Of a stretch of DNA of 64,000 nucleotides, positions 55,363-64,000 are shown one piece after another. The position numbers and the translations under genes were made by a program. Source of the stretch: Bacillus cereus G9842 (GTDB lineage Bacteria; Bacillota; Bacilli; Bacillales; Bacillaceae_G); assembly GCF_000021305.1 (NCBI RefSeq), contig NC_011772.1, forward strand, positions 4,440,001 through 4,504,000, read 5' to 3'. Each line of letters begins with the position of its first letter. Position 1 is the stretch's first letter. The notes under the pieces were generated by a model. It had not been told where the DNA came from. It ran no database searches and saw only the letters and a list, made by a program, of their open reading frames with translations.

Positions 55363-55605
55363 AAAAAAACCTCGCTCCCAAAAAGGGACGAGGTAAATTC
55401 GCGGTACCACCCTAAATTGACAGAACAAGTCTGCCCACTCATTAGTTATAACGATCAATTCTGACCGGAACGCCTTTACATATACATGGTCCTGGCGTCA
55501 ACTCCAGAGGTGAATTCACTTCCGTCTACCATAAGAATGCTTTCAGTCTACGGCACTCTCTCCCTATATGGCGATTTTGTAAGCTACTCTTCTCTATCAA
55601 CGTTT
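55363..55605 (-). promoter_or_regulatory. T-box riboswitch of pheST
   Basis: Specifier TTC (Phe) at 55514-55512 in GTGAA-TTC-ACC; T-box AGGGTGGTACCGCG (55413-55400); terminator CCTCGTCCC-TTTTT-GGGAGCGAGG with T run (55393-55363). Confidence 0.95.
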
Positions 55606-55657
55606 TTCGTTATTTAACTTTTAATATAATGTACTTCAACTTATTATAAGAAGTTTT

Positions 55658-56422
55658 TTATTTGTTCGCAACTGGGCTTTGTAAATAATACGTTAAAATC
55701 CCTGCTGCAACCGCAACATTTAATGATTCTGCCCCGCCGTAAATCGGAATATACAAGTTTTGATCCGTTTTTGTAAGAATTTCTTGGCGTACGCCATTTC
55801 CTTCATTTCCAACAATTAATGCAAAACTTCCGGCCGGAGTTACCTCACCATACGGAACTCCATTTTCAAGAGCTGTTCCATATACAGGAACGTTATTTTC
55901 TTTTAACTTGTCTACCCATTCTTCTAAGTTCCCTTTTACAATTGGCAAGCGGAAAATAGAACCTTGTGTAGAGCGGAGTACTTTACTATTGTAAACATCA
56001 ACACAACCTTCTCCAAGCACAACGGCGTGAATACCAGCTGCATCAGCTGTACGAATAATTGTTCCTAAATTACCTGGGTCTTGCAGTCCATCCAATAAAA
56101 GGAATTTCCCATCAGTAAGAGCTACTTCTTTCTCATGCTTCTCACAAACAGCAAATACACCTTGCGTCGTTTCTGTTTCACGAAGTATTTTTACAATAGC
56201 CTCAGGCACGATATACATTTCTACATCATTAACTGTCCAATCTTTCGGAAGGTCTGTCTGATCTGAAACGATAAGTTCTGTTACAATTCCTGCCTTCAAA
56301 GCTTCTTCGACTAAGTGGAATCCTTCTACAAAAAATAAACCTTTTTTATCGCGTTCTTTTTTCGTTTGCAGCTTTTTCCACTGCTTTACACGCGGATTTT
56401 GTACTGAATCAATGTTTTTCAT
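55658..56422 (-). CDS. ysgA: SpoU-family RNA 2'-O-methyltransferase (YsgA)
   Basis: SPOUT/TrmH methyltransferase of 254 residues. N-terminal substrate-binding domain (QNPRVKQWKKLQTKKERDK, ~9-27), then the knotted SAM-binding domain with motif 1 LLDGLQDPGNLGTIIRTADA (~115), motif 2 FALIVGNEGNGVRQE, motif 3 IPIYGGAESLNVAVAAGIL. Start at 56422 (MKNIDS) after GAGGGAACTAC. Target nucleotide unknown (23S rRNA is usual). Upstream of pheS as in B. subtilis. Confidence 0.9.
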   Translation of the reverse strand: MKNIDSVQNPRVKQWKKLQTKKERDKKGLFFVEGFHLVEEALKAGIVTELIVSDQTDLPKDWTVNDVEMYIVPEAIVKILRETETTQGVFAVCEKHEKEVALTDGKFLLLDGLQDPGNLGTIIRTADAAGIHAVVLGEGCVDVYNSKVLRSTQGSIFRLPIVKGNLEEWVDKLKENNVPVYGTALENGVPYGEVTPAGSFALIVGNEGNGVRQEILTKTDQNLYIPIYGGAESLNVAVAAGILTYYLQSPVANK

Positions 56423-56537
56423 AATATGTAGTTCCCTCTCTTCTTGTCTTATCATTATAGCCTATTTTTCATACATATTTACATAAAAAAGAACAAAAAC
56501 TAACGTCAGTTTCAATTCTGAAGAAGAGGTGAAAACA

Positions 56538-56747
56538 ATGAGTTTTAATTTACGCGGTGCCGTATTAGCGAATGTATCTGGTAATTCACAAGATCAATTA
56601 CAAGAAACAATTGTCGATGCAATTCAAAGCGGTGAAGAAAAAATGCTTCCAGGTCTTGGCGTCTTATTTGAAGTCATTTGGAAAAACGCTGATGAAAATG
56701 AAAAGCACGAAATGTTAGAAACACTAGAGCAAGGATTAAAAAAATAA
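56538..56747 (+). CDS. sspI: Small acid-soluble spore protein SspI
   Basis: Forespore-specific minor SASP of 69 residues, nearly the length of B. subtilis SspI (71), with its conserved core [20 protein letters not shown]. Start ATG at 56538 follows AGAAGAGGTG; the GTG at 56529 is part of that site. Expressed late from a sigma-G promoter in other bacilli. Confirms a spore former. Confidence 0.95.
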   Translation: MSFNLRGAVLANVSGNSQDQLQETIVDAIQSGEEKMLPGLGVLFEVIWKNADENEKHEMLETLEQGLKK

Positions 56748-56753
56748 GCAATT

Positions 56754-56790
56754 TGAAAATCACCTTCGCATAAGCTAAGGTGATTTTTTT
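56754..56790 (+). terminator. Terminator of sspI
   Basis: AAAATCACCTT-CGCATAAGCT-AAGGTGATTTTTTT. Confidence 0.9.
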
Positions 56791-56923
56791 ACGAAAAAAA
56801 TTTTTCTTCTCCTAAACATTTCTACTTTACTAACGAACTATGATGGAGTACAATGTTCAAAATACATTTAAACCGATCGATTTTTCTTCGTATACATCAT
56901 TAGATAAAAGGAGTGAATGTTTT

Positions 56924-57481
56924 ATGCACCGTATTACGCTTGAACAAGTTTTTAAACATCACATTACACAAAAATACGTAAACCGTTCCGGAATGGTCCA
57001 CGCGATCGCTGTCGCTTACCATGCGTTTCACTTAGCTAAAAAGCACCACGCCTCAGTCGATGCTGCGACAAAAGCCGGTTTCCTTCATGATATCGGACAT
57101 CATACGTGGTACACAGGCGGCGAATGGGACTATGACTTATATAAAAAGAATGATATCCATGCAATTAAAGGTGCAGAAAGAGCACATAAATTGCTTATTA
57201 GATTGGGAGAACATCCAAAACTAGCAAAAGAAATTTCTATCGCGATTCTTCTGCATACAGATTCTTTCTTAGTGGAACAAGAAATTGAAAGAACATCTCT
57301 TCAAAGCATTATTAAATGGGCAGACGAAGCAGATGAAGAACCAGGCGGAGCTCATCATTATAGAACGATTTCTTATGAAAAAGCACTTAAAGCTATTCAG
57401 CAATTAGATCGATTGGTAGAGCGTGAATTGCAAATAGAGCAAGCAAAATTGAATAACAAGGCAAAACATAGTTATCAATGA
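56924..57481 (+). CDS. HD-domain phosphohydrolase
   Basis: A 185-residue metal-dependent phosphohydrolase-like protein. The HD motif is GFLHDIGHHTW with the upstream ligand in GMVHAIAVAYHAF and the distal Asp in IKWADEADE. Start at 56924 (MHRITLEQ) is set by AAAGGAGTGAATG; upstream ATGs have no such site. Substrate unknown; a nucleotide or (p)ppGpp-like phosphate is usual for HD proteins. Confidence 0.78.
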   Translation: MHRITLEQVFKHHITQKYVNRSGMVHAIAVAYHAFHLAKKHHASVDAATKAGFLHDIGHHTWYTGGEWDYDLYKKNDIHAIKGAERAHKLLIRLGEHPKLAKEISIAILLHTDSFLVEQEIERTSLQSIIKWADEADEEPGGAHHYRTISYEKALKAIQQLDRLVERELQIEQAKLNNKAKHSYQ

Positions 57482-57482
57482 G

Positions 57483-57517
57483 AAAGAGGCATCACTACAG
57501 GGTGATACCTCTTTTAT
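57483..57517 (+). terminator. Terminator of the HD-domain gene
   Basis: AAAGAGGCATCAC-TACAG-GGTGATACCTCTTT, followed by TATTATTTT. Confidence 0.85.
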
Positions 57518-57620
57518 TATTTTACGAAAAATACACCTTTGTATGTAATATTTAAATGTTACATTCAGAAACAAATTAATCTATAATTTAATATACAAAT
57601 ATAAAGAGGTGATTTCACAG

Positions 57621-58337
57621 ATGCAATCCGCTACACAACTTTCTGATGAACAGAAACACTCTATGTCATGGGGACAATTTATTAGCTCCGTTTTATTCGC
57701 TTTTTTCGGAACTGGACTCATTACCTTGTTCCTAGCAATAATGCCCTTAACAATTTATACGGCTAGTCTTACAAATAAAAAGCAAATTGCCCTGTATGAA
57801 TCTATTGCAAACACCGCAAGTATAGGGTTACAACTAGCCATGTTGTTATTCTTTATTTTTAAATTCAAACCTGCGAAAAGATTATTACTGAACTCTTTTA
57901 ACTTTAAAGCACTGAAAGAATGGCGCACATACGTATATTTACTTCTTTTCTTCGCTATAAACATCATAATCAACTACTTCTTATTAAATTATGTGTTCCA
58001 AGACGCAACAAAGCAACAATCTTCCGCACTAAACTTAGACGTTTTTAAGCAATATCAAATACTATTACTTCTCGGATTTGCAATACTCACACCAATTTTT
58101 GAAGAACTTATTTTCCGTGGTTTTATACTTCATTTCTTCTCTGAGCGCTTTCCATTTTGGATTGCAGCAGTCTTAACAAGTTTCTTCTTTGGTATCGCTC
58201 ATACATACTCACTTGGAGTAATGGTAATTACTTTCTTCATGGGATTATTAATGGCTATTTTATGTAAGAAAACAAAATCCATTCTTCCAGCTATGTTATT
58301 TCATATTATAAATAATACGTTGGCATTCTTCAGTTAA
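57621..58337 (+). CDS. CPBP-family intramembrane glutamic protease
   Basis: Abi/CAAX-type membrane protease of 238 residues, about seven helices. The three conserved motifs are present: EELIFRGF (EExxxR, ~162), FFFGIAHTYSLG (FxxxH, ~190) and HIINN (~230). Start ATG at 57621 follows AAAGAGGTGATTTC. In Gram-positives such proteins serve as bacteriocin self-immunity or pheromone/peptide processing factors; no bacteriocin gene is adjacent, so the role is open. Confidence 0.85.
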   Translation: MQSATQLSDEQKHSMSWGQFISSVLFAFFGTGLITLFLAIMPLTIYTASLTNKKQIALYESIANTASIGLQLAMLLFFIFKFKPAKRLLLNSFNFKALKEWRTYVYLLLFFAINIIINYFLLNYVFQDATKQQSSALNLDVFKQYQILLLLGFAILTPIFEELIFRGFILHFFSERFPFWIAAVLTSFFFGIAHTYSLGVMVITFFMGLLMAILCKKTKSILPAMLFHIINNTLAFFS

Positions 58338-58370
58338 AAAGAGGTATCATCACGATACCTCTTTTTACTC
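58335..58370 (+). terminator. Terminator of the CPBP protease gene
   Basis: AAAAAGAGGTATC-ATCAC-GATACCTCTTTTT. Confidence 0.9.
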
Positions 58371-58524
58371 TTTTATCACAACTTCAAACTCTTCTTCAAT
58401 TAGCACTTTTGGATAATCCGTATCATTACTACCCATTTCTATCAATTTATACATATTTATTAATAATATCCAAAATGAACCTGATGTAGTAAAATATAAC
58501 TCATTACATAAAAGGAGATTATAT

Positions 58525-58896
58525 ATGTTTAGCTTCCTTTGGATTGTTTATATGCCACTTCTTGTCTTATGCGGATTTTTCGGTGGTATTTTTTTAATTA
58601 TTACTAGTATTAAACATCGGAAATTATTTGTTGGTTTAATGGGGGTACTTAGCTTTTCCTTTGTAACGCTACCTTTTGTTTTTTGGAGCATGGGGGTGAA
58701 TAGCGAGACAATCCTCCCTATTTCAACTACTTTATACTGGATATTGTTTTCTTTAACTGGATTATTAGCAGGGGTAAGGGGATTACAAATGAAAATTAAA
58801 AGTATACGCAACATGGGATTCATTATTTTTATTGCGGGACTATTAGGAGTTATTTTCTGGGAACTCATGTCTGCAGGTGATTCATTCTATATCTAA
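58525..58896 (+). CDS. Uncharacterised four-helix membrane protein
   Basis: A 123-residue hydrophobic protein with about four helices (4-28, 37-53, ~65-90, ~98-118), basic loops KHRK and KIKSIRN. Start ATG follows AAAGGAGATTATAT. No family recognised, no catalytic motif. Convergent with the efflux operon. Confidence 0.65.
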   Translation: MFSFLWIVYMPLLVLCGFFGGIFLIITSIKHRKLFVGLMGVLSFSFVTLPFVFWSMGVNSETILPISTTLYWILFSLTGLLAGVRGLQMKIKSIRNMGFIIFIAGLLGVIFWELMSAGDSFYI

Positions 58897-58913
58897 TTGC
58901 ATCTTTTTATAAG

Positions 58914-58952
58914 AAAACAAAAAAGCAGGAAATTTAATTCCCTGCTTTTCTA
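58914..58952. terminator. Terminator between the membrane protein and efflux genes
   Basis: AAAAAGCAGG-GAATTAAATTT-CCTGCTTTT stem (both directions). Confidence 0.85.
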
Positions 58953-60733
58953 TTTGGTTTATTGCCTGATTGTAAGAAGAACGATAACACCCAAGCAATA
59001 CCTGCTAGTATCGTTGCAATTAAGAAGGCATCGTTAATACCGTTAATTGCAGATAGCTTTGAAATTTGTCCATATAATAGTTGTGTGCTCATCGCATCTC
59101 CTGCTTGAGCTGATCCGGCAATCGCTGCTAAACTTTGCCCCATACCGTGTACTTTATCAACTAAAATTGGGTTTGATGTTGTTAACATGTTGCCGTAATC
59201 TGCTACGTGAGCAGTTGTTTGTTGCGTCATAAGTGTGATTAAAATCGCTGTTCCGATTGAACCAGCTACTTGTCTTGACGTATTTTGCGTTGCTGTACCG
59301 TGAGAAATTAATTTCATCGGCAGTGCGTTCATACCAGCTGTCATAATTGGCATCATAATGAATGACATACCAATTGAACGTATAATATAATCCGTCATAA
59401 TAACGCTATACGGTGTATCCATCGATAATTTTGTAAATTCATATGTCGCATACGTCGTAATTGCCAATCCAATTATCGCTAATGGACGAATGCCATATTT
59501 ATCGAATAATTTACCCGCTACTGGTCCCATGATCCCCATAATTAATGATCCTGGAAGAAGTAGTAAACCAGATTCAATTGGCGTAAAGCCACGAATGTTT
59601 TGCAGATATACTGGAAGCAATAACATACCCCCGAATAATGCCATCGTAACGATTGCGTTAATTACTAAAGTAAAAGTAAATACTGGATATTTAAATACTT
59701 GTAAATCAAGCATTTTATTGTCCGTTGTTAACTCTCTCCAAATAAATAACGCTAAACCAATTACACCGATAACAAGTGAAATAATAACTTCTGCACTAGT
59801 CCAACTATTATTTCCAGCTTCACTAAATCCGTACAATAAGCTTCCTAGTCCAATACTTGAACTAACAACACCGAATATATCTAATTTCGTTTTAGACACT
59901 GGCTGAGCTAGTGTAAAGAATTTTAAAGATAGGAACGTAATAATTAAACCGATAATAAACATCGCATAGAACATTAAGTTCCAGCTATAGTTTTCAATCA
60001 CCCAACCTGTTACAGTTGGTCCGATAGCTGGTGCTAAAATCATTGCAACACCTAGTAATCCCATCGCCGCTCCGCGCTTATGAGGCGGGAACAATGTCAT
60101 AAAGATATTCATACCAACCGGCATTAAAATACCCGCACCAACTGCTTGAATTACGCGGCCTGTCATCATCATTGTAAAGTTTCCTGAAGTAGCGCAAATG
60201 ATAGATCCTACTGTGAAGAATAACATTGCCGCTACAAATAATTTACGATACGTAAATCGTGAAACTAAAAAGGCACTAATCGGCACTAAAATACCATTTA
60301 CAAGCATAAACCCTGTAATTAACCATTGCGCCGTTGAAGTTGATACGTTAAATTCATTCATTAACGGAGGCAATGCAACGTTAATGATTGTTTGGTTCAA
60401 AATAGAAACGAACATGCCGAGAATTAATACTGTTACAACTGCTTTTACATTTACATCCTCTATAGGCATAGACGTTTGTTTTTTCGGCATTTCTTTTTCT
60501 TGTTTTACTTCTTCTTGCTTGCCTGTTTCTAATTCAACTACATTAGAAATTTCGGCTTCTTGCTTTTGTTCACTTTCTTTCTCTACTGCTTCTAGCTTAC
60601 TTACTTCTATTTTACTTACGGCTGGGACTTGTTCTTCTCCCACGTTCGTTTTTTTCTTTCGTAAAAGACGATTTACAAGGAAGAAGACGATTATACAAAA
60701 TAGTGCATATCCTACAATTGCAATTGAGGACAT
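58934..60733 (-). CDS. DHA2-family multidrug efflux MFS transporter with N-terminal extension
   Basis: Drug/H+ antiporter of the EmrB/QacA type, 599 residues. The MFS core starts at ~100 and has 14 helices with motif A-like SRFTYRKLF, motif C GPTVTGWVI, and ILNQTIINVALPPLM in helix 1. Before the core there is an extra helix (~5-22), then an ~75-residue Glu/Lys/Gln-rich linker, giving ~100 residues more than usual for the family. Start follows GGGGGAGATGAG. Coupled with the HlyD-like gene, under the TetR gene upstream. Confidence 0.88.
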   Translation of the reverse strand: MSSIAIVGYALFCIIVFFLVNRLLRKKKTNVGEEQVPAVSKIEVSKLEAVEKESEQKQEAEISNVVELETGKQEEVKQEKEMPKKQTSMPIEDVNVKAVVTVLILGMFVSILNQTIINVALPPLMNEFNVSTSTAQWLITGFMLVNGILVPISAFLVSRFTYRKLFVAAMLFFTVGSIICATSGNFTMMMTGRVIQAVGAGILMPVGMNIFMTLFPPHKRGAAMGLLGVAMILAPAIGPTVTGWVIENYSWNLMFYAMFIIGLIITFLSLKFFTLAQPVSKTKLDIFGVVSSSIGLGSLLYGFSEAGNNSWTSAEVIISLVIGVIGLALFIWRELTTDNKMLDLQVFKYPVFTFTLVINAIVTMALFGGMLLLPVYLQNIRGFTPIESGLLLLPGSLIMGIMGPVAGKLFDKYGIRPLAIIGLAITTYATYEFTKLSMDTPYSVIMTDYIIRSIGMSFIMMPIMTAGMNALPMKLISHGTATQNTSRQVAGSIGTAILITLMTQQTTAHVADYGNMLTTSNPILVDKVHGMGQSLAAIAGSAQAGDAMSTQLLYGQISKLSAINGINDAFLIATILAGIAWVLSFFLQSGNKPNRKAGN

Positions 60734-60745
60734 CTCATCTCCCCC

Positions 60746-61399
60746 TTACTTATGAATACGAACTGACACATTCATTCCAGGAACAATATTTACTGATTTG
60801 CTATGATCTAATGAAATTTTAACTGGCACTACTTGTGTTACTTTCGTATAGTTCGCTGTTGAATTACTTGATGGTAACATCGAGAATGTATTTGCTGTTG
60901 TTAAACCAACTTGTTCTACTTTCCCAGTTAACGTTGTATCTGGGTATGCATCTACATACACGTCTACGTCTTGACCTTTCTGAACATCATCAACATCTGT
61001 TTCTTCAATGTTTGCTGTTACCCATAAATTGTTCATATCAAATGCGTAAGCAATCGGGCTACCTGCTCCAACGAAAGCATTTGTTGTTGCGTTTGATTGT
61101 ACAACCGTTGCATTTTGTGGAATTGTTACATCTACTGTTTGTTCTCCATTAGCTGCTGCTACAGTAACAGCTCCTAATTTATCGTTCTCATTGTAATTTT
61201 TTCCAACTTCAGCTTTCCAGTCAGTTAGTTTCCCTGCTACTGGTGAAGCAACCGGAATTACCTTTCCATCGATCTTTGCATTGTCTGTTTTTAAGTAATT
61301 TTCCGTTTGGTTGTAATAGTAATAACCGCCAATACCGCCGCCAACTAGTACAATTAATGTGATAATGTTGATAATTACCATTCTTCGAAACTGATTCAT
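60746..61399 (-). CDS. HlyD/EmrA-family efflux adaptor
   Basis: Membrane-fusion-type accessory protein, 217 residues. One N-terminal helix (~10-30), a biotinyl-lipoyl-like hybrid (IDGKVIPVASPVAGKL ... VPQNATVVQSNATTNAFVGAGSPI, in part) and a beta-barrel domain with NLWVTANIEETDVDDVQKGQDVDVYVDAYP (in part). Shorter than EmrA, without the long hairpin, as is usual in Firmicutes. Start at 61399 (MNQFRRM) follows AAGGAGAGGAATGC. First gene of the efflux pair. Confidence 0.88.
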   Translation of the reverse strand: MNQFRRMVIINIITLIVLVGGGIGGYYYYNQTENYLKTDNAKIDGKVIPVASPVAGKLTDWKAEVGKNYNENDKLGAVTVAAANGEQTVDVTIPQNATVVQSNATTNAFVGAGSPIAYAFDMNNLWVTANIEETDVDDVQKGQDVDVYVDAYPDTTLTGKVEQVGLTTANTFSMLPSSNSTANYTKVTQVVPVKISLDHSKSVNIVPGMNVSVRIHK

Positions 61400-61631
61400 T
61401 GCATTCCTCTCCTTATATCGCATATAATTTTTTTCTAAACTATTTATGTCCTTATTGTTTAGATTGTTTAATTGTTAATTATATTAACCTTTTAACGAAA
61501 AAATCACACCATCTGCAGCGTAAATCGAAACTTATCTACCTGCGAGCGGTGCTGATTTCTGAAGGACTATCGTTTATAATTATAAATAATTATTTTGAAT
61601 CTACAACCGACAATTTACGTATGAAATGTTG

Positions 61632-61667
61632 CTTAAACAACAATATAATACCAATATGTTGTTTAAG
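61632..61667. promoter_or_regulatory. TetR-type operator between regulator and efflux genes
   Basis: Perfect 11-bp inverted repeat CTTAAACAACA ... TGTTGTTTAAG with a 14-bp spacer containing TATAAT (61644-61649); 29 bases before the TetR-family start. Confidence 0.75.
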
Positions 61668-61695
61668 TATAGAAAATTAAACGAGGAGAAGTAAA

Positions 61696-62313
61696 ATGTC
61701 TATTAAAAATACAAATGATCCACGTGTAAAGCGAACGAGACAACTCATTCAGGATGCTTTTGTCGCTTTAGTAGGCGAAAAAGGCTTTGAAAATGTAACT
61801 GTGCAACATATCGCAGAACGTGCTCCTGTAAATCGCGCTACATTTTATAGCCATTACCATGATAAATATGACCTATTAGACAAAAGTATTGAAGAAATGT
61901 TAGAGAAGCTAGCAGAAGTAATTAAACCGAAAAATAGAAATAAAGAAGATTTTCAACTTACATTCGATTCACCTCATCCTACATTTTTGGCTTTATTCGA
62001 ACATATCGCAGAAAATGTAAACTTTTATAACGTTATGCTTGGGGATAAAGCTGCCGGAAACTACTCTTATAAAATGATGAAAACGATACAAGTGCATTTA
62101 ACATTAAGCTTGTCTATTTCCCAACCAGATGACGAAGATCTTATGGTTCCTCGTGATATTTTGATTAGTTATGTGACAGGGGCTCACATCGGAATGATTA
62201 TGTCATGGTTAAAAAGAGGAATGATATATACCCCGCATTTTATGGCGATGCAATTAACTCGTTTAATTATTTTAGGCGCTCATACTGCAGCAGGATTAGA
62301 ACGACCTTTTTAA
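61696..62313 (+). CDS. TetR/AcrR-family regulator of the efflux pair
   Basis: A 205-residue repressor-type protein. N-terminal HTH: TRQLIQDAFVALVGEKGFENVTVQHIAERAPVNRATFYSHYHDKYDLL (residues ~14-62; only the ends matter for recognition, AERAPVNRATFYSHY). The C-terminal half is the TetR_C_7-like ligand domain with LISYVTGAHIGMIMSWLKRG. Start follows ACGAGGAGAAGTAAA. Divergent from hlyD/DHA2; the inverted repeat in between is its likely operator. Confidence 0.87.
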   Translation: MSIKNTNDPRVKRTRQLIQDAFVALVGEKGFENVTVQHIAERAPVNRATFYSHYHDKYDLLDKSIEEMLEKLAEVIKPKNRNKEDFQLTFDSPHPTFLALFEHIAENVNFYNVMLGDKAAGNYSYKMMKTIQVHLTLSLSISQPDDEDLMVPRDILISYVTGAHIGMIMSWLKRGMIYTPHFMAMQLTRLIILGAHTAAGLERPF

Positions 62314-62317
62314 AACA

Positions 62318-62353
62318 TAAAAAAGCGAAGGAAAATCTCCTTCGCTTTTTCTA
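62318..62353. terminator. Bidirectional terminator between tetR and ysdC
   Basis: AAAAAAGCGAAGGA-AAA-TCTCCTTCGCTTTTT. Confidence 0.88.
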
Positions 62354-63439
62354 TTAATTAAATGTAATGTTATGTACAGCATCCTTATCAAGACGTTTAA
62401 TAACTTCTACAATTAACTTTACTGCATTTTCATAATCATCACGGTGTAACATTGCTGCATGAGAATGAATATAGCGCGTTGCAATTGTAATTGCCATAGA
62501 AGGAATACCGTTTACAGCAATATGAATCGCACCCGCATCAGTTCCCCCGCCCGCTACTGAATCATATTGGTATGGGATTTGTAATTCGTCAGCAACATCA
62601 ACTACGAAATCACGTAAACCTGTATGTCCAATAACAGAAGCATCATACAAAATGATTTGTGGTCCATCGCCCATTTTACTTTGCGCTTCTTTTGACGTTA
62701 CACCCGGTGTATCTCCAGCGATACCAACATCTACTGCGAACGCGATATCTGGTTTAATATAATTCGCAGATGTTTTTGCACCACGAAGACCAACTTCTTC
62801 TTGTACAGTTCCAACGCCGTATACAACGTTTGGATGCTTTTCATCTTTTAATTGTTTTAATACGTCAATTGCAATCGCACAACCGATTCGGTTATCCCAT
62901 GCTTTTGCAAGTAACATTTTTTCATTCTTCATCACTTGGAATTCAAAGTAAGGTACAACTTGATCTCCTGGTCGTACGCCCCACTCCATTGCTTCTTCTT
63001 GGCTAGAAGCACCGATATCGATGAACATGTCTTTAATTTCAACTGGCTTTTTACGTGCTTCTGGAGGTAAGATGTGCGGTGGTTTTGAACCAATTACACC
63101 TGTTACATCTCCTTTACGCGTTACAATCGTCACGCGCTGTGCAAGCATAACTTGTGACCACCAGCCACCCACCGTTTGGAAGCGTAGGAAACCTTTGTCA
63201 TCAATTTGCGTAATCATAAAGCCAACTTCATCTAAATGACCTGCAACCATAATTTTCGGGCCGTTTTCTTCCCCTACTTTTTTCGCAACTAAACTTCCTA
63301 AATTATCAGTAGAAAGCTCGTCTGCAAATGGCTCGATATATTTCTTCATTACTTCGCGTGGTTCACGCTCGTTACCGGCAATACCACGTGCATCTGTTAA
63401 TTCTTTTAGCATTGTCAATGTCGCGTCTAATTTTGTCAT
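62354..63439 (-). CDS. ysdC: M42-family aminopeptidase (YsdC)
   Basis: Dinuclear-metal glutamyl aminopeptidase/endoglucanase-type protein, 361 residues, the length of B. subtilis YsdC. Metal ligands: [12 protein letters not shown] (His/Asp), KAWDNRIG (bridging Asp), [10 protein letters not shown] (catalytic and ligand Glu), AVDVG (Asp), and RYIHSHAAM (His). Cytoplasmic TET-like oligomer in the family. Start at 63439 (MTKLDATL) follows AAGGAGGGTGTTGGCA. Confidence 0.92.
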   Translation of the reverse strand: MTKLDATLTMLKELTDARGIAGNEREPREVMKKYIEPFADELSTDNLGSLVAKKVGEENGPKIMVAGHLDEVGFMITQIDDKGFLRFQTVGGWWSQVMLAQRVTIVTRKGDVTGVIGSKPPHILPPEARKKPVEIKDMFIDIGASSQEEAMEWGVRPGDQVVPYFEFQVMKNEKMLLAKAWDNRIGCAIAIDVLKQLKDEKHPNVVYGVGTVQEEVGLRGAKTSANYIKPDIAFAVDVGIAGDTPGVTSKEAQSKMGDGPQIILYDASVIGHTGLRDFVVDVADELQIPYQYDSVAGGGTDAGAIHIAVNGIPSMAITIATRYIHSHAAMLHRDDYENAVKLIVEVIKRLDKDAVHNITFN

Positions 63440-63509
63440 TGCCAACACCCTCCTTTTTCTTCAGTCAATTCATTATACAATAATTAAATTGAAATATTCA
63501 AAAATTAAA

Positions 63510-64000
63510 TTAGTATCCTTGTGTTTGACGCTGATGATTTACTTCATTTTTATCTAAATACGCTTTTTCAATCTCTTCTTGCTCAAATTCAAGCGCTTGT
63601 CCAAGTCGAAGATAGCTCGTAAATAATTCAATATAGTTTGTAATAGATGGTTGATCTGTAAAACGAATTACTTTCGCGTATGTGTCTAAGAAAATTTCCA
63701 CTTGTGTTTTATTCGTTTGTGCACATTTATAGAATAGGAAGTTTTTATCAATCCCTAAATCAATTCCGATTGATAAAATAAAATGCAAACCATCTACGTA
63801 TTCTTCTAATATTACTCCACGTTCCGAAGCTGGTTTGTTGCTCCAATATTTAAAACAACGTGTTTCATTTGCAAGTTCTCCAATTTCTACAAGAAGAGCT
63901 AACATTTTTTCTTTTAACAATTTTTTCGGTTGTAAGTCATGTTCTTTTGCAATACGGTCATCTAATTCTTTTTGTAATTTAAATAGTTGTAGTAAGTCCA
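63510..64000 (-). CDS. Dimeric (all-alpha) dUTP diphosphatase, 5' edge cut
   Basis: Dimeric dUTPase of the all-alpha NTP pyrophosphatase superfamily, hydrolysing dUTP to dUMP. Metal motifs EIGELANE (ExxE) and EEYVDGLHF (ExxxD) are present. Reading on past 63920 to the window edge adds DLLQLFKLQKELDDRI and related residues, and the last two bases read TG-GAC: the start codon is probably ATG, cut one base short. So ~163 residues are visible, nearly complete. Confidence 0.85.
   Translation of the reverse strand, partial: DLLQLFKLQKELDDRIAKEHDLQPKKLLKEKMLALLVEIGELANETRCFKYWSNKPASERGVILEEYVDGLHFILSIGIDLGIDKNFLFYKCAQTNKTQVEIFLDTYAKVIRFTDQPSITNYIELFTSYLRLGQALEFEQEEIEKAYLDKNEVNHQRQTQGY

Noticed and set aside
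58525..58896. CPBP protease plus small membrane protein as a bacteriocin-immunity pair
   Set aside because: No bacteriocin precursor with double-glycine leader or modification enzyme nearby, and the two genes are separated by a strong terminator.

Overview
The window is chromosomal DNA of a Bacillus cereus-group organism (B. cereus, B. thuringiensis or B. anthracis type; I cannot separate these from the sequence alone). The evidence is AT-rich DNA with strong AGGAGG-type ribosome binding sites and many TTG/GTG starts, and the minus-strand gene order ysmA-sdhCAB-yslB-uvrC-trxA-etfAB-fadB-fadR-lcfA and mutS2-polX-cvpA-zapA-rnhC-pheST-ysgA-sspI-ysdC, which is the Bacillus backbone known from B. 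subtilis. Cereus-group hallmarks are an Isd haem-uptake locus with secreted NEAT haemophores (isdX1, isdX2), a petrobactin-type receptor with a fused permease (fpuA, fpuB), a collagen-like GXT-repeat protein, and two copies of a ~155-bp dispersed repeat that fits the bcr1 family. There are no tRNA or rRNA genes, CRISPR arrays, transposases or prophage genes.

Layout. 1-7.5 kb: end of an aquaporin gene, an Rrf2-type regulator, a Nat-type ABC exporter, an e(P4)-type lipoprotein phosphatase, the MotAB flagellar stator, a VanY-type carboxypeptidase and a thioesterase. 7.5-19.1 kb: central metabolism and repair (succinate dehydrogenase, yslB, uvrC, thioredoxin, and the fatty-acid degradation unit lcfA / fadR-fadB-etfB-etfA with visible FadR operators). 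19.1-43.2 kb: about 24 kb that separates lcfA from mutS2, which are close neighbours in B. subtilis. It holds the collagen-like gene, fpuAB, an unknown lipoprotein, a DinB protein, a YcbLMNO-like two-component system with ABC exporter (including two tiny membrane ORFs), ywbDE homologues, the Fur-controlled isd locus, and brnQ with its T-box. 43.2-57.5 kb: mutS2 to sspI, with an extra E. coli-type asnS between rnhC and pheT. 57.5-64 kb: a CPBP protease, a HlyD/DHA2 efflux pair with divergent TetR regulator, an M42 aminopeptidase, and a dUTPase cut by the window edge.

How it works together. Fur boxes mark one iron regulon: fpuA (petrobactin capture), isdG (haem degradation) and the isdC-isdX1-isdX2-isdE-isdF-ATPase-srtB operon, in which secreted and wall-anchored NEAT proteins relay haem to an ABC importer. 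Three T-box leaders (brnQ, asnS, pheST) tie expression to tRNA charging; the asnS and pheS specifiers read AAC and TTC as expected, while the brnQ specifier looks like ACC (Thr). FadR boxes at lcfA and fadR couple acyl-CoA activation, enoyl-CoA hydration and electron transfer.

I found no clearly new multi-gene system. The observations most worth following are the bcr1-like element inside the lcfA 5' leader, the apparent threonine specifier in the brnQ T-box, the degenerate sorting signal and NEAT2 of IsdX2, and the micro-ORFs in the ycb-like exporter operon.
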